DNA of 7,172 nt, from assembly GCA_027482985.1 (NCBI GenBank), contig JAIXVO010000638.1, positions 1 through 7,172 on the forward strand, written 5' to 3'. This DNA is from Cyanobacteriota bacterium. Lineage in GTDB: Bacteria > Cyanobacteriota > Cyanobacteriia > Leptolyngbyales > Leptolyngbyaceae. Each line of letters begins with the position of its first letter. The first letter of the stretch is position 1. Positions 1 through 5,581 of this stretch are shown here, in pieces. Below the pieces are notes generated by a model, which saw only the letters and a program-made list of their open reading frames with translations, did not search any database and was not told where the DNA came from. The position numbers and the translations under genes were made by a program.

Positions 1-90
1 CGGTTTCTTCAACTACAGGTTCTTCAACTACGGTTTCTTCAACTACAGGTTCTTCAACTACGGTTTCTTCAACTACAGGTTCTTCCACTA
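1..90. repeat. Tandem repeat, 15-bp unit in a 30-bp higher-order period
   Basis: Three 30-bp copies lie head to tail (1-30, 31-60, 61-90). The first two are identical and the third differs by one base near its end (tcttccacta instead of tcttcaacta). Each 30-mer is two related 15-mers, cggtttcttcaacta and caggttcttcaacta. The array reaches the window edge, so the true copy number is unknown. The unit is a multiple of three and, read on the minus strand, encodes alternating VVEET and VVEEP, so copy-number changes would keep the reading frame. Confidence 0.95.
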
Positions 91-325
91 ATTCTTGGGC
101 TTTCGGCGGACGCGGCCCCCGCATCAAAGCCGGATTCGCAGGCGGGCGAGCCTCTTCAAAGCGATCGCCCTTGCCTTTGCCCTTCCCTTTCCCGCCCCGG
201 CGATCGCGATCACCGCCGCGATCGCTCCTGGGTTCCGGCGACCCAGACGGCTGAGCCGCAGTATTTTCACCTTCTGATGCGGCACGAGCCAGCCGCTCAG
301 ACTTTTTGATTGGACGTTCTACCAT
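1..325 (-). CDS. Disordered conserved-type protein with basic segment and acidic repeats (3' end outside window)
   Basis: This open frame starts at an ATG (325-323) and runs off the left edge without a stop, giving 108 N-terminal residues. It begins MVERPIKKSERLARAA. Residues 30-54 are rich in Arg, Asp, Gly and Lys, including the alternating run KGKGKGKG. Then comes a Pro-rich stretch, NPALMRGPRPPK, which looks like a conserved short motif. From about residue 79 the chain becomes strongly acidic, with VVEET and VVEEP units repeating to the edge. The overall pattern (positive segment, Pro motif, negative repeats) suggests an intrinsically disordered polyampholyte, perhaps binding nucleic acid or a protein partner. 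There is no recognisable folded domain, signal peptide or membrane segment in the visible part. No clear Shine-Dalgarno precedes the ATG, which is not unusual in cyanobacteria. I do not recognise a named family and assign no function. Confidence 0.75.
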   Translation of the reverse strand, partial: MVERPIKKSERLARAASEGENTAAQPSGSPEPRSDRGGDRDRRGGKGKGKGKGDRFEEARPPANPALMRGPRPPKAQELVEEPVVEETVVEEPVVEETVVEEPVVEET

Positions 326-398
326 ATTAATTTCTGTAAACTGCTTCTATCCTACCGTCTTCGGTTGCAGGCTGAGCTTCATTCTGGAGTTGGATCTT

Positions 399-456
399 GG
401 AGAAGAGGGAGGGAGAGGAAGGTGAGGGAGGGAAAGGAAGAGAGGGGAAGAAAGAA
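399..456 (+). repeat. Polypurine tract
   Basis: A 58-base run of A and G on the plus strand has only one pyrimidine (t423). It lies in the spacer upstream of the disordered-protein gene and downstream of the 600-1892 gene. Bases 409-422 are the exact reverse complement of 580-593 inside the pyrimidine tract at 566-601. A minus-strand transcript running on past the 600-1892 gene could therefore fold back on itself across a 157-base loop. A long minus-strand frame crosses this tract, but its Ser/Pro-rich composition is only what the tract would give. Confidence 0.7.
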
Positions 457-459
457 TGT

Positions 460-484
460 AGAGACGTGCCGCTGGTACGTCTAT
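460..484. repeat. Degenerate palindromic interspersed repeat (AGACGT type)
   Basis: Left arm AGAGACGTGCC (460-470), spacer gct, right arm GGTACGTCTAT (474-484). The arms pair over 11 positions with two mismatches. The core AGACGT...ACGTCT resembles a short palindrome of the type GTAGAGACGTTGC...GCAACGTCTCTAC that I recall as common between cyanobacterial genes. This copy is shorter in its centre and partly decayed. It could form a small hairpin in RNA from either strand. Confidence 0.55.
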
Positions 485-565
485 GACTAGGAACGATAAG
501 CGAAAAAGAGAAAAGGCGATCGCTCAGAGAGGCATATACCAATAAAAACATTGTATTTGTGGATA

Positions 566-601
566 CCTCCCTTCCCCTTCCTTCCTCTCCCTCTCCCCCC
601 T
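566..601 (+). repeat. Polypyrimidine tract directly after the 600-1892 gene
   Basis: A run of 36 pyrimidines without interruption; its last bases overlap the stop codon of the minus-strand gene at 600. On the transcript this is a G/A-rich run immediately after the stop. It is complementary to part of the polypurine tract at 399-456 (14 bases exact: 580-593 with 409-422). It may contribute to a 3' end structure, but there is no classic GC hairpin with a T-run. Confidence 0.6.
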
Positions 602-1892
602 ACCGTTCCTCCAATCGCCGTTGCCATTCCGCGTCAATTTTGTCCGCCTGATCGATTTCCTGTTCGATCAAATCGCGTTCGGTCGTATAGGCGAGATCGG
701 CTTCGCTGATGTAGGATTCGGCAGCAAATTGCTTGGCGTAGTCGAGCTTTTGTTGCAGGGTGGGATTGGCTTCATTCAGATAAACCGCTCGATCCTGGCG
801 ATCGCGGTTGCGAGCTTCAATACTTTGGTTGCGCCATTGTACCCAGAAATAGCGCAGCAGCGGGATCACTAAGAAGCCCGTGCCGTAGGCTAACAAGAGC
901 CAGTAGATGGAATTGACAAAGGCGACTACACCGCCCAATTGCGCCGCAGCCAAGCCACCGGATAATAAATTGCCTAAGGCTAAGGCTCCCACTAAGTTCA
1001 CAGCGCCTAACCCGATCGCGCCCATGATTTGGCCGGAAGAGGCATTACTGAAGCGGCGGGAAAATTCCTTGAGGTAGGCGGCGACGGGAGCAAAGCGGCT
1101 TTCTCGCGCCGTGGTTTGCAATTCGGGGAAGTGATAGACTAAGCCACCTTCGGGACTGACTTCCGGGCGACCGTTGAAGCGCGTCAGGACGGGGAGCATA
1201 TATTCTTCGTAGTCCCGCGCATAGCCGCTGCCCACATCATCCAGGTAAGGCGCAATTTGCTCGGCGATGATGGCTCCCCGGTTGTTGCGAATCACGGTGC
1301 CGATGGTCTGCCAGCGGCTATTTTCTAAATCTCGGTTGGGGTCACCATCCCCAAACAGGAAGGAGAACACGGCCTCCAGAAAGTTCATGGAGGGTTTGTC
1401 GGTGGCTGTGAGACGACGCTGTTCGTAGGTGCGATCGTCGTAATAGGTGGGCGAGAAAATCCAGAAGAAGTCAGGACCAACCCAGATGTTGGGCATGGAG
1501 ACGCCGCTGTCACTATCCCCATCCCGGCTGGCACTACTGGCAATCACAATGATCAGAATCGCCAGGAAGATCAGCAGGATGGAGGCGATTAGCACAATCC
1601 CGAACGAAATCCGGATGATGTAGAACAAGATCCGCCAGATCTTTTCCCACCAGTCCTGCAGTTGCAGCCGCAGATATTTATTCCGCAGAATCGACTGAAA
1701 ATTGCGGGGGAACAGATACACGATATCCCCGGTTTCTGCCACTTGCAGATGTCCACCCGCCTCTGATGCCAATGCCAGCAAGCCTTGTTCAGCCAGATTC
1801 AACTCCAGCCCCGCTTGCGTGGCGACATCGCCAACTGTCACCCGGTAATCCAGCCGTTCGACGGCTTTCATAATTTGTGGATCTAACGTCAT
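600..1892 (-). CDS. Conserved cyanobacterial-type membrane protein with duplicated winged-helix-like domain
   Basis: A 430-residue protein of unknown function. Residues 8-65 form a small soluble unit ending GDIVYLFPRNF. Residues 193-257 look like a second copy, ending GGLVYHFPEL. In both, a helical stretch with hydrophobic periodicity precedes a charged turn and a G-[IL]-V-Y-x-F-P ending, compatible with a winged-helix or similar fold. A hydrophobic stretch at 88-118 is one long membrane segment or two short ones. The linker at 171-186 (FLEAVFSFLFGDGDPN) looks strongly constrained. Two further membrane segments lie near 287-311 and 319-345. The last 75 residues are highly charged and probably helical. 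I recall relatives in cyanobacteria and possibly plastids, but no established function. The start is ATG at 1892-1890; a second ATG seven codons in is possible. It is the last gene of a run starting with the hydrolase, 41 bases after the pentapeptide gene. Confidence 0.88.
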   Translation of the reverse strand: MTLDPQIMKAVERLDYRVTVGDVATQAGLELNLAEQGLLALASEAGGHLQVAETGDIVYLFPRNFQSILRNKYLRLQLQDWWEKIWRILFYIIRISFGIVLIASILLIFLAILIIVIASSASRDGDSDSGVSMPNIWVGPDFFWIFSPTYYDDRTYEQRRLTATDKPSMNFLEAVFSFLFGDGDPNRDLENSRWQTIGTVIRNNRGAIIAEQIAPYLDDVGSGYARDYEEYMLPVLTRFNGRPEVSPEGGLVYHFPELQTTARESRFAPVAAYLKEFSRRFSNASSGQIMGAIGLGAVNLVGALALGNLLSGGLAAAQLGGVVAFVNSIYWLLLAYGTGFLVIPLLRYFWVQWRNQSIEARNRDRQDRAVYLNEANPTLQQKLDYAKQFAAESYISEADLAYTTERDLIEQEIDQADKIDAEWQRRLEER

Positions 1893-1933
1893 GCCTGCGC
1901 TCGCAACACGTCTTCCCCTTCAGTATAGAAGTT

Positions 1934-2464
1934 CTATCTCGCCTCTTTGCCGTCGGGCATCCGCGCCCCTTTCAAAATTGCCCCCTGGAGCCTTGCCCCG
2001 CGCAGGTCGGCTTTGAGCAAGTTGGCCTTCTGCAGATTGGCATTCGTCAGATTGGCCCCCCGCAGATTTGCCCCTTCCAGAGTCGCACCCTGCAAATTCG
2101 CGTCGGTCAGGTTCGCACTTTCCAAATTCGCCCCAAATAAATTCGCCCCCGCCAGGTTCGCGCCCTGCAAATCGGCAAACCTCAATATTGTCAGCCCTAA
2201 ATTCGCTTTTTCCAGCACACTATTCGACAGGTTGGCATAGGTCATCTTCGAGCCTTGAAAAATCGCTGCAATCAGGCTGGCTCCTTGCAGATCTGCCCCT
2301 TCCAGATTGTAGTTATAGAGCGTGGCACCATCCAGTTTGCAACCAGGACACTCGCGTTGATTAATCAGCCGTTGTAAAGCGTCCGGGTTGGCGGCTAAGG
2401 GAGCCGCGATCGCGACCAGTTGCAGCAGCCCGGCACCCACCAGTAAGGAAATACGTCGATTCAC
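1934..2464 (-). CDS. Exported pentapeptide-repeat protein with CxxC motif
   Basis: A 176-residue protein. Residues 1-25 are a signal peptide: basic NRR, a hydrophobic core, then APLAA before NPDAL, with likely cleavage after Ala25. A short helix follows, then ECPGC (Cys39, Cys42). From about residue 43 to 168 there are some 25 pentapeptides of the A(D/N)LxG type, densest from 96 onward. Such repeats fold as a right-handed quadrilateral beta-helix; secreted cyanobacterial members lie in the periplasm or thylakoid lumen and most have no known activity. The CxxC is a candidate disulfide or redox pair at the helix cap. The start is GTG (2464-2462), chosen because a good Shine-Dalgarno lies six bases upstream and the signal peptide begins there. 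The gene begins 13 bases after the hydrolase stop, suggesting coupled translation. Confidence 0.93.
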   Translation of the reverse strand: MNRRISLLVGAGLLQLVAIAAPLAANPDALQRLINQRECPGCKLDGATLYNYNLEGADLQGASLIAAIFQGSKMTYANLSNSVLEKANLGLTILRFADLQGANLAGANLFGANLESANLTDANLQGATLEGANLRGANLTNANLQKANLLKADLRGARLQGAILKGARMPDGKEAR

Positions 2465-2470
2465 TGGAAA

Positions 2471-2478
2471 TCCTCACT
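2471..2478 (-). promoter_or_regulatory. Ribosome binding site fixing the GTG start of the pentapeptide gene
   Basis: Read on the minus strand this is AGTGAGGA, six bases before the GTG at 2464-2462. It touches the last base of the TAA stop of the upstream hydrolase gene (2480-2478). The arrangement favours re-initiation by ribosomes finishing the hydrolase, and is the best support for one operon. Confidence 0.7.
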
Positions 2479-3383
2479 TAAGAAAGAAATTTGCGTAAGA
2501 AGGGTAAGACCCCATCCATCAACTCGGTCGGGTATTCCTCGTGCAGCCCCAGAGCACCAGGCATCCGGTACACCTGCACACTGGTGAAATGCACCACAAA
2601 CTCCATTTCTTCACGCGATTTGGGCGGCGTTTGTTCCCCAATCACGATCGCCGTGGGAATTGCCAGCGGTTGAAAATAATCCGTAAATTCCTTGCGACTG
2701 CGCACCGGATCGAGTGCCCCGGTGACAAAGGCGACGGCAGCGAGACGAGCGCGGGGTTGTTGGGTGGTGCGCCGTTTTTGGGTGATCAGGGGGCGCGAAA
2801 TGTGTTTGCGATCGCCGAACACATGCCGCCCATACATCCAGCCCAACAACCAGGGCAGCGTATTCACCCAGTAGATCAATTGCCCCAAAATCGGCGTATT
2901 GACCACTTGCCGAATCAACTTGAACAACCATTTTTGCTCGCCCATCATGGTGGGGAGAGGCCCGCGCCAAGTGGGAGCTGCCAGGGCGACATAGGTAAAA
3001 GCTGCTGGCTGCTGTTGCACTAGTTGCATCAAATAGGAAGCCGTGTGACCTGCCGCGATCGCCACCACGGGTTCCGTAAACACGGTTTGCATGAAGTCTC
3101 GCAAGAAGCCGTGATAGAGGGCAGGACGGTAATCGACGGCGGGGCGATCGGATTGACCAAATCCTGGCAAATCCACGACCACCACTTGAAACTGCGTCGC
3201 CAATTGAGTCGCCAATCCCGCCATTTCCATCCGACTGGACACCGTACTCAGAGCTGGCAAGAGCAATACTGGTTTCCCTTCACCCAAAACTTCGTACACC
3301 ACCCGGAGGGGTTTTCCCTTCCATTTCCAGGCAAACTCTCGGATTTCACCGCCCATATCGAGGCTGATCGGTGATTTTGGCAT
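2478..3383 (-). CDS. Alpha/beta-hydrolase-fold protein with non-canonical nucleophile elbow
   Basis: About 301 residues from the ATG at 3383-3381. A GTG at 3404-3402 would add MSASQSI; neither start has a clear ribosome site. Typical fold marks, numbered from the ATG: VLLLPAL at the oxyanion strand-loop (39-45), VVVVDLPGFGQSDRP (67-81), a cap of hydrophobic helices around 143-190, and GALGLHEEYP carrying the likely catalytic His281. The nucleophile elbow should read GxSxG but here reads GHTAS (112-116), so Thr114 (codon 3044-3042) sits where Ser is expected. The strand before the last helix ends GEQTPPKSREEM, without the usual acidic residue after GE. The protein may be a divergent enzyme or a non-catalytic member. 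I recall related proteins with a similar TPPKSR segment, so the change is probably family-wide. The hydrophobic cap (PILGQLIYWVNTLPWLLGW) hints at lipid or membrane contact. It is the first gene of the tightly spaced group. Confidence 0.88.
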   Translation of the reverse strand: MPKSPISLDMGGEIREFAWKWKGKPLRVVYEVLGEGKPVLLLPALSTVSSRMEMAGLATQLATQFQVVVVDLPGFGQSDRPAVDYRPALYHGFLRDFMQTVFTEPVVAIAAGHTASYLMQLVQQQPAAFTYVALAAPTWRGPLPTMMGEQKWLFKLIRQVVNTPILGQLIYWVNTLPWLLGWMYGRHVFGDRKHISRPLITQKRRTTQQPRARLAAVAFVTGALDPVRSRKEFTDYFQPLAIPTAIVIGEQTPPKSREEMEFVVHFTSVQVYRMPGALGLHEEYPTELMDGVLPFLRKFLS

Positions 3384-3437
3384 GATGGACTGGCTGGCAG
3401 ACACACAATAACGTCAATAACTGCCCTTTTAATCTAC

Positions 3438-3452
3438 CGTTGTTAGGCAACG
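3438..3452. other. Small hairpin between the PRC-barrel and hydrolase genes
   Basis: CGTTG, five-base loop, CAACG: a perfect 5-bp stem in the 79-base gap between two minus-strand genes. No T-run follows in the minus direction (the sequence continues into GTAGATTAAAAGG), so it is a poor terminator. Readthrough from the PRC gene into the hydrolase gene seems possible. Confidence 0.3.
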
Positions 3453-3462
3453 AAATATAGTC

Positions 3463-4905
3463 CTAGATCCAGGGTTCATCCCCAGTGGTCGGCTCCGGGG
3501 GCATCGTCGCGGTGGGCGGGGAAGTCGTCGGGCGATCGCCCAAGGGTGGTTCCTCAGCAGTCAGCGGTGCCTCATCGCGATCAGGAACTGGGCTGGCTAA
3601 TTCCGGTTGGGCAAGCACTTCTGAGTTATCTGAGAACGGGTCATCCAACTCCAAGTCATCCTCCGACTCAGGCTGTTCCACGAGGAGCGTCGTCGTTTCC
3701 GTCGGCGGTTCGGTAATGTCCCAAGGATCATCGGCCAGATTCCAGGTGTCATCAATGGTGAAGGGTTCTTGATCCTGGGCGATCGCGGGGCGACGTTGGA
3801 GTGTCAGATCCGGCCCAATCACCCAAAAATCCTCTTCGCCAGCGGGTGGTGGGGGTTGAGGATTGGGGGTTAGGGGTTGGGCTTCGTCGTGAGCGCTCAG
3901 CCGAACGGGGTTGGGGGTTGAAGTCCGGCGGGGCGGTGGCGAGGGGCGGACTGCGGGTGGTGGTGGGTGTAACGGTGTATCATCCGCTGCCAAATCATCA
4001 TCCGCTGCCAAATCATCATCCGCTGCCAAATCATCATCCGCTGCCAAATCGTCGTCCCAGTCGTCCCAATCCTCTTCCTCGGCGATCGCGTCCGCTGGCA
4101 CTGTGACGGTGGGCGGCTCTCGTAATGGTTCAACCCACTCCTGAGTTGTATCCTGCACCCGTTCCACCAGCGTTTCGGTCGTTTCTCGCGCCTGTTCTGC
4201 TAAGTGTTGGGCACTTTCCAACCACTGCTCATTCAGTTCTTGTGCCCGTTCTCGCGCTTGCTCCGCCAGGGTTTTCAGTTGTCCCGTGGTTTGTTGTGTC
4301 GTCACCTGGGCGCGTTTAGCCAGCGATCGCAATTCGTCGGTGACATCCTCATACTCGTCTTTCAGGGAAGAACTGACTTTGGCAATTTTCTGTTGTAACC
4401 CTTCGCGGTACGCCGTCAGACCCGACAACGCCGTTGCCGCCACCAATACCCGCTCCCGCCCTAAACTGACGATCTGATGCGGGGGGAGTCGATACACGCT
4501 GCCAGCCAACAAACTCAGGCGATCGCCCACCACCAGATAATCCGTAATGGCACCCGTCCGCAGGTTAAATACGCAATCGACAATCTTGCCGAGCTTGTGA
4601 CCCGCGTTACTCCACACCTCAGATTGCACCAGCGATTCCAGTTGACTGACGCGATCGGCATCGGTTTCATCCGGCGGGGAGTGAGTCAAAATCCCATTAG
4701 CTCCCATCGCTTCGACCTGAGATAGCTTAAAGGCTAATTTCTTGCGACCAAGGAAGCCTGCCTTACAGACAAAGCCCAACACGCGATGACTGGGGGGATA
4801 CATCCACAACACCTCAATCCGCCCCCATTCTTCCATCGTGCTGCGATTGAGCACCAATTGGTTGAGCAGTTCGCTTTGTCTGACGACTTCCGGCAGCGTG
4901 GTCAT
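3463..4905 (-). CDS. Two-PRC-barrel protein with helical segment and long acidic, Pro-rich tail
   Basis: About 480 residues from the ATG at 4905-4903 (MTTLPEVVRQSELLNQ). A GTG at 4920-4918 would add MLEPT; I prefer the ATG because the recognisable domain starts soon after it, though neither start has a ribosome site. Residues 10-75 and 92-155 are two PRC-barrel units, seen as paired G(R/K)(I/L)xxVxxxxxxxRVLGF-like and LGKIVDCVFNLRTGAITDYLVV segments. PRC barrels are small beta-barrels used for protein-protein contact, first known from the photosynthetic reaction centre H subunit and RimM. Residues 166-257 are an amphipathic helical or coiled-coil stretch. The rest is low-complexity: EEEDWDDWDD, four DDLAAD repeats (285-308), a Pro-rich span (310-355), and an acidic tail with DDPWD and a terminal DEPWI. 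No membrane segment or signal peptide is visible, so it is probably cytoplasmic. The modular form suggests an adaptor or scaffold; the partner is unknown. Confidence 0.9.
   Translation of the reverse strand: MTTLPEVVRQSELLNQLVLNRSTMEEWGRIEVLWMYPPSHRVLGFVCKAGFLGRKKLAFKLSQVEAMGANGILTHSPPDETDADRVSQLESLVQSEVWSNAGHKLGKIVDCVFNLRTGAITDYLVVGDRLSLLAGSVYRLPPHQIVSLGRERVLVAATALSGLTAYREGLQQKIAKVSSSLKDEYEDVTDELRSLAKRAQVTTQQTTGQLKTLAEQARERAQELNEQWLESAQHLAEQARETTETLVERVQDTTQEWVEPLREPPTVTVPADAIAEEEDWDDWDDDLAADDDLAADDDLAADDDLAADDTPLHPPPPAVRPSPPPRRTSTPNPVRLSAHDEAQPLTPNPQPPPPAGEEDFWVIGPDLTLQRRPAIAQDQEPFTIDDTWNLADDPWDITEPPTETTTLLVEQPESEDDLELDDPFSDNSEVLAQPELASPVPDRDEAPLTAEEPPLGDRPTTSPPTATMPPEPTTGDEPWI
3844..3881 (+). 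other. G-rich run with G-quadruplex potential
   Basis: Five runs of three or more G lie within 38 bases (3844-3846, 3851-3855, 3865-3869, 3873-3876, 3879-3881), separated by short T- and A-containing loops, one of nine bases. The tract is on the strand opposite the PRC gene's mRNA, where it encodes a Pro/Asn-rich segment (TPNPQPPPP). Related G/T-rich sequence recurs at 3907-3918. It resembles the short G/T heptamer-type repeats I recall from cyanobacterial genomes, here taken into a coding region. Confidence 0.4.
3981..4052. repeat. In-frame tandem repeat, 4 copies of 18 bp
   Basis: The unit catccgctgccaaatcat occurs at 3981-3998, 3999-4016 and 4017-4034 without a mismatch, and at 4035-4052 with one change (last bases gt instead of at). 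It encodes the hexapeptide DDLAAD four times in the acidic part of the PRC-barrel protein. Near-identical DNA implies recent expansion by slippage or unequal exchange; copy number should vary between strains without breaking the frame. Confidence 0.95.
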
Positions 4906-4927
4906 AGTGGGTTCAAGCACACAACAA

Positions 4928-4960
4928 AGAGTAGATCGGGATTGCTCCCAGACCTACTCT
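4928..4960 (-). terminator. Stem-loop after the Spy/CpxP-like gene
   Basis: AGAGTAG (4928-4934) pairs with CTACTCT (4954-4960). After one mismatch TC pairs with GA, and GGGA (4938-4941) pairs with TCCC (4946-4949) around the loop ttgc, with one bulged base. On the minus strand the stem is followed by TTTGTTGT. It lies 44 bases after the stop of the 5466-5005 gene and just ahead of the PRC gene, so it could end the first transcript or act as a leader structure for the second. The T-run is imperfect. Confidence 0.5.
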
Positions 4961-5004
4961 CTATTATTCATTGCCGTTTGCGGTTCTGCAGTAATCCGGT
5001 CAGA

Positions 5005-5466
5005 CTATTGTGCCTGCGTGGTTGGCGGTTGGCGACGTTGGGATTGTTGGCGTTGCTCTTGCCGACTCTGGCGCTTTTGTTGCAACAGATTGCGTTGTTC
5101 TTCGGTCAAAATGGCCTGCATCCGGCGCTTGGATTCTTCCCGAATTCCCCGCAGAGCTTGCTTTTGGGCTTCCGTCAAATTCATCTCTTTGAGTTGGCCC
5201 CGCATTTTGCCGCCATTCTGCCGCGCGGCTTGCAGTTTAGCCATGTTCTCAGGCCCGATCACCTTACCCATTTCGGTTTGGGTCCAGGTGCGTAGTTCTT
5301 GCATTTGCCGCTGTTGCTCGGCAGTCAAGTTGAGGCGGTTCATGCCTCGCTGTTGTTGCAAGGGTGCCACTGGGTCGCCGACTTGAGCCACGCTGGGAGG
5401 GACGGAGAAGCAGGAGAGGGAGAGGGCGATCGCGCCAGGAACCAGCAAAAGAGTCTTGATGTTCAT
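5005..5466 (-). CDS. Spy/CpxP-like exported protein with LTxxQ motifs
   Basis: A 153-residue protein. Residues 1-27 are a signal peptide (MNIK, hydrophobic core, SVA before QVGDP). The mature part is almost entirely helical and rich in Gln, Arg and Glu. LTAEQQRQMQEL (47-58) and LTEAQKQAL (97-105), with LTEEQRNLL near 120-128, match the LTxxQ pattern of the Spy/CpxP family. In enteric bacteria those proteins are periplasmic stress chaperones or sensor inhibitors; whether this one shares that role is inference. The tail after residue 130 is Gln/Arg-rich and ends PPTTQAQ, probably disordered. Cys19 lies in the signal peptide but has no lipobox. The start is the ATG at 5466-5464, at the natural signal-peptide beginning. 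The gene is preceded by a 115-base spacer and followed by a stem-loop, so it may be transcribed on its own. Confidence 0.85.
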   Translation of the reverse strand: MNIKTLLLVPGAIALSLSCFSVPPSVAQVGDPVAPLQQQRGMNRLNLTAEQQRQMQELRTWTQTEMGKVIGPENMAKLQAARQNGGKMRGQLKEMNLTEAQKQALRGIREESKRRMQAILTEEQRNLLQQKRQSRQEQRQQSQRRQPPTTQAQ

Positions 5467-5581
5467 GAGTCAAACAAACCTGTCTAAGTGGGTGCCAACG
5501 GTTGCAGTGCAAGACAGCCTTGACTCAACTCGTTGTAAACCGTTAGACCGCAGCAGACTCAAAAAGGTTCAACCGAATCAG

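Noticed and set aside
1..90. CRISPR array
   Set aside because: The 30-bp units are directly adjacent with no unique spacers and lie in frame in a coding sequence.
327..551. Minus-strand frame of 74 codons in the spacer, ending just before the disordered-protein gene
   Set aside because: Its Ser/Pro/Phe-rich middle is the translation of the purine tract and palindrome; there is no ribosome site or protein-like pattern.
1947..2364. Overlapping plus-strand frames opposite the pentapeptide gene
   Set aside because: They are periodic only because the real gene has 15-bp periodicity; the minus-strand gene has a signal peptide, a ribosome site and a clear fold.
2541..3374. Long plus-strand frames opposite the hydrolase gene
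   Set aside because: No recognisable protein pattern; they are shadows of the coding strand, which has clear hydrolase-fold motifs.
4786..5386. Two plus-strand frames of 169 and 182 codons
   Set aside because: They span two minus-strand genes and the gap between them, and their Leu- and Cys-rich compositions fit antisense of Gln/Arg-rich coding sequence.
5408..5466. Possible lipoprotein signal (Cys19) in the Spy-like protein
   Set aside because: The residues before Cys19 (SLS) do not match a lipobox, and a normal cleavage site follows at SVA-Q.
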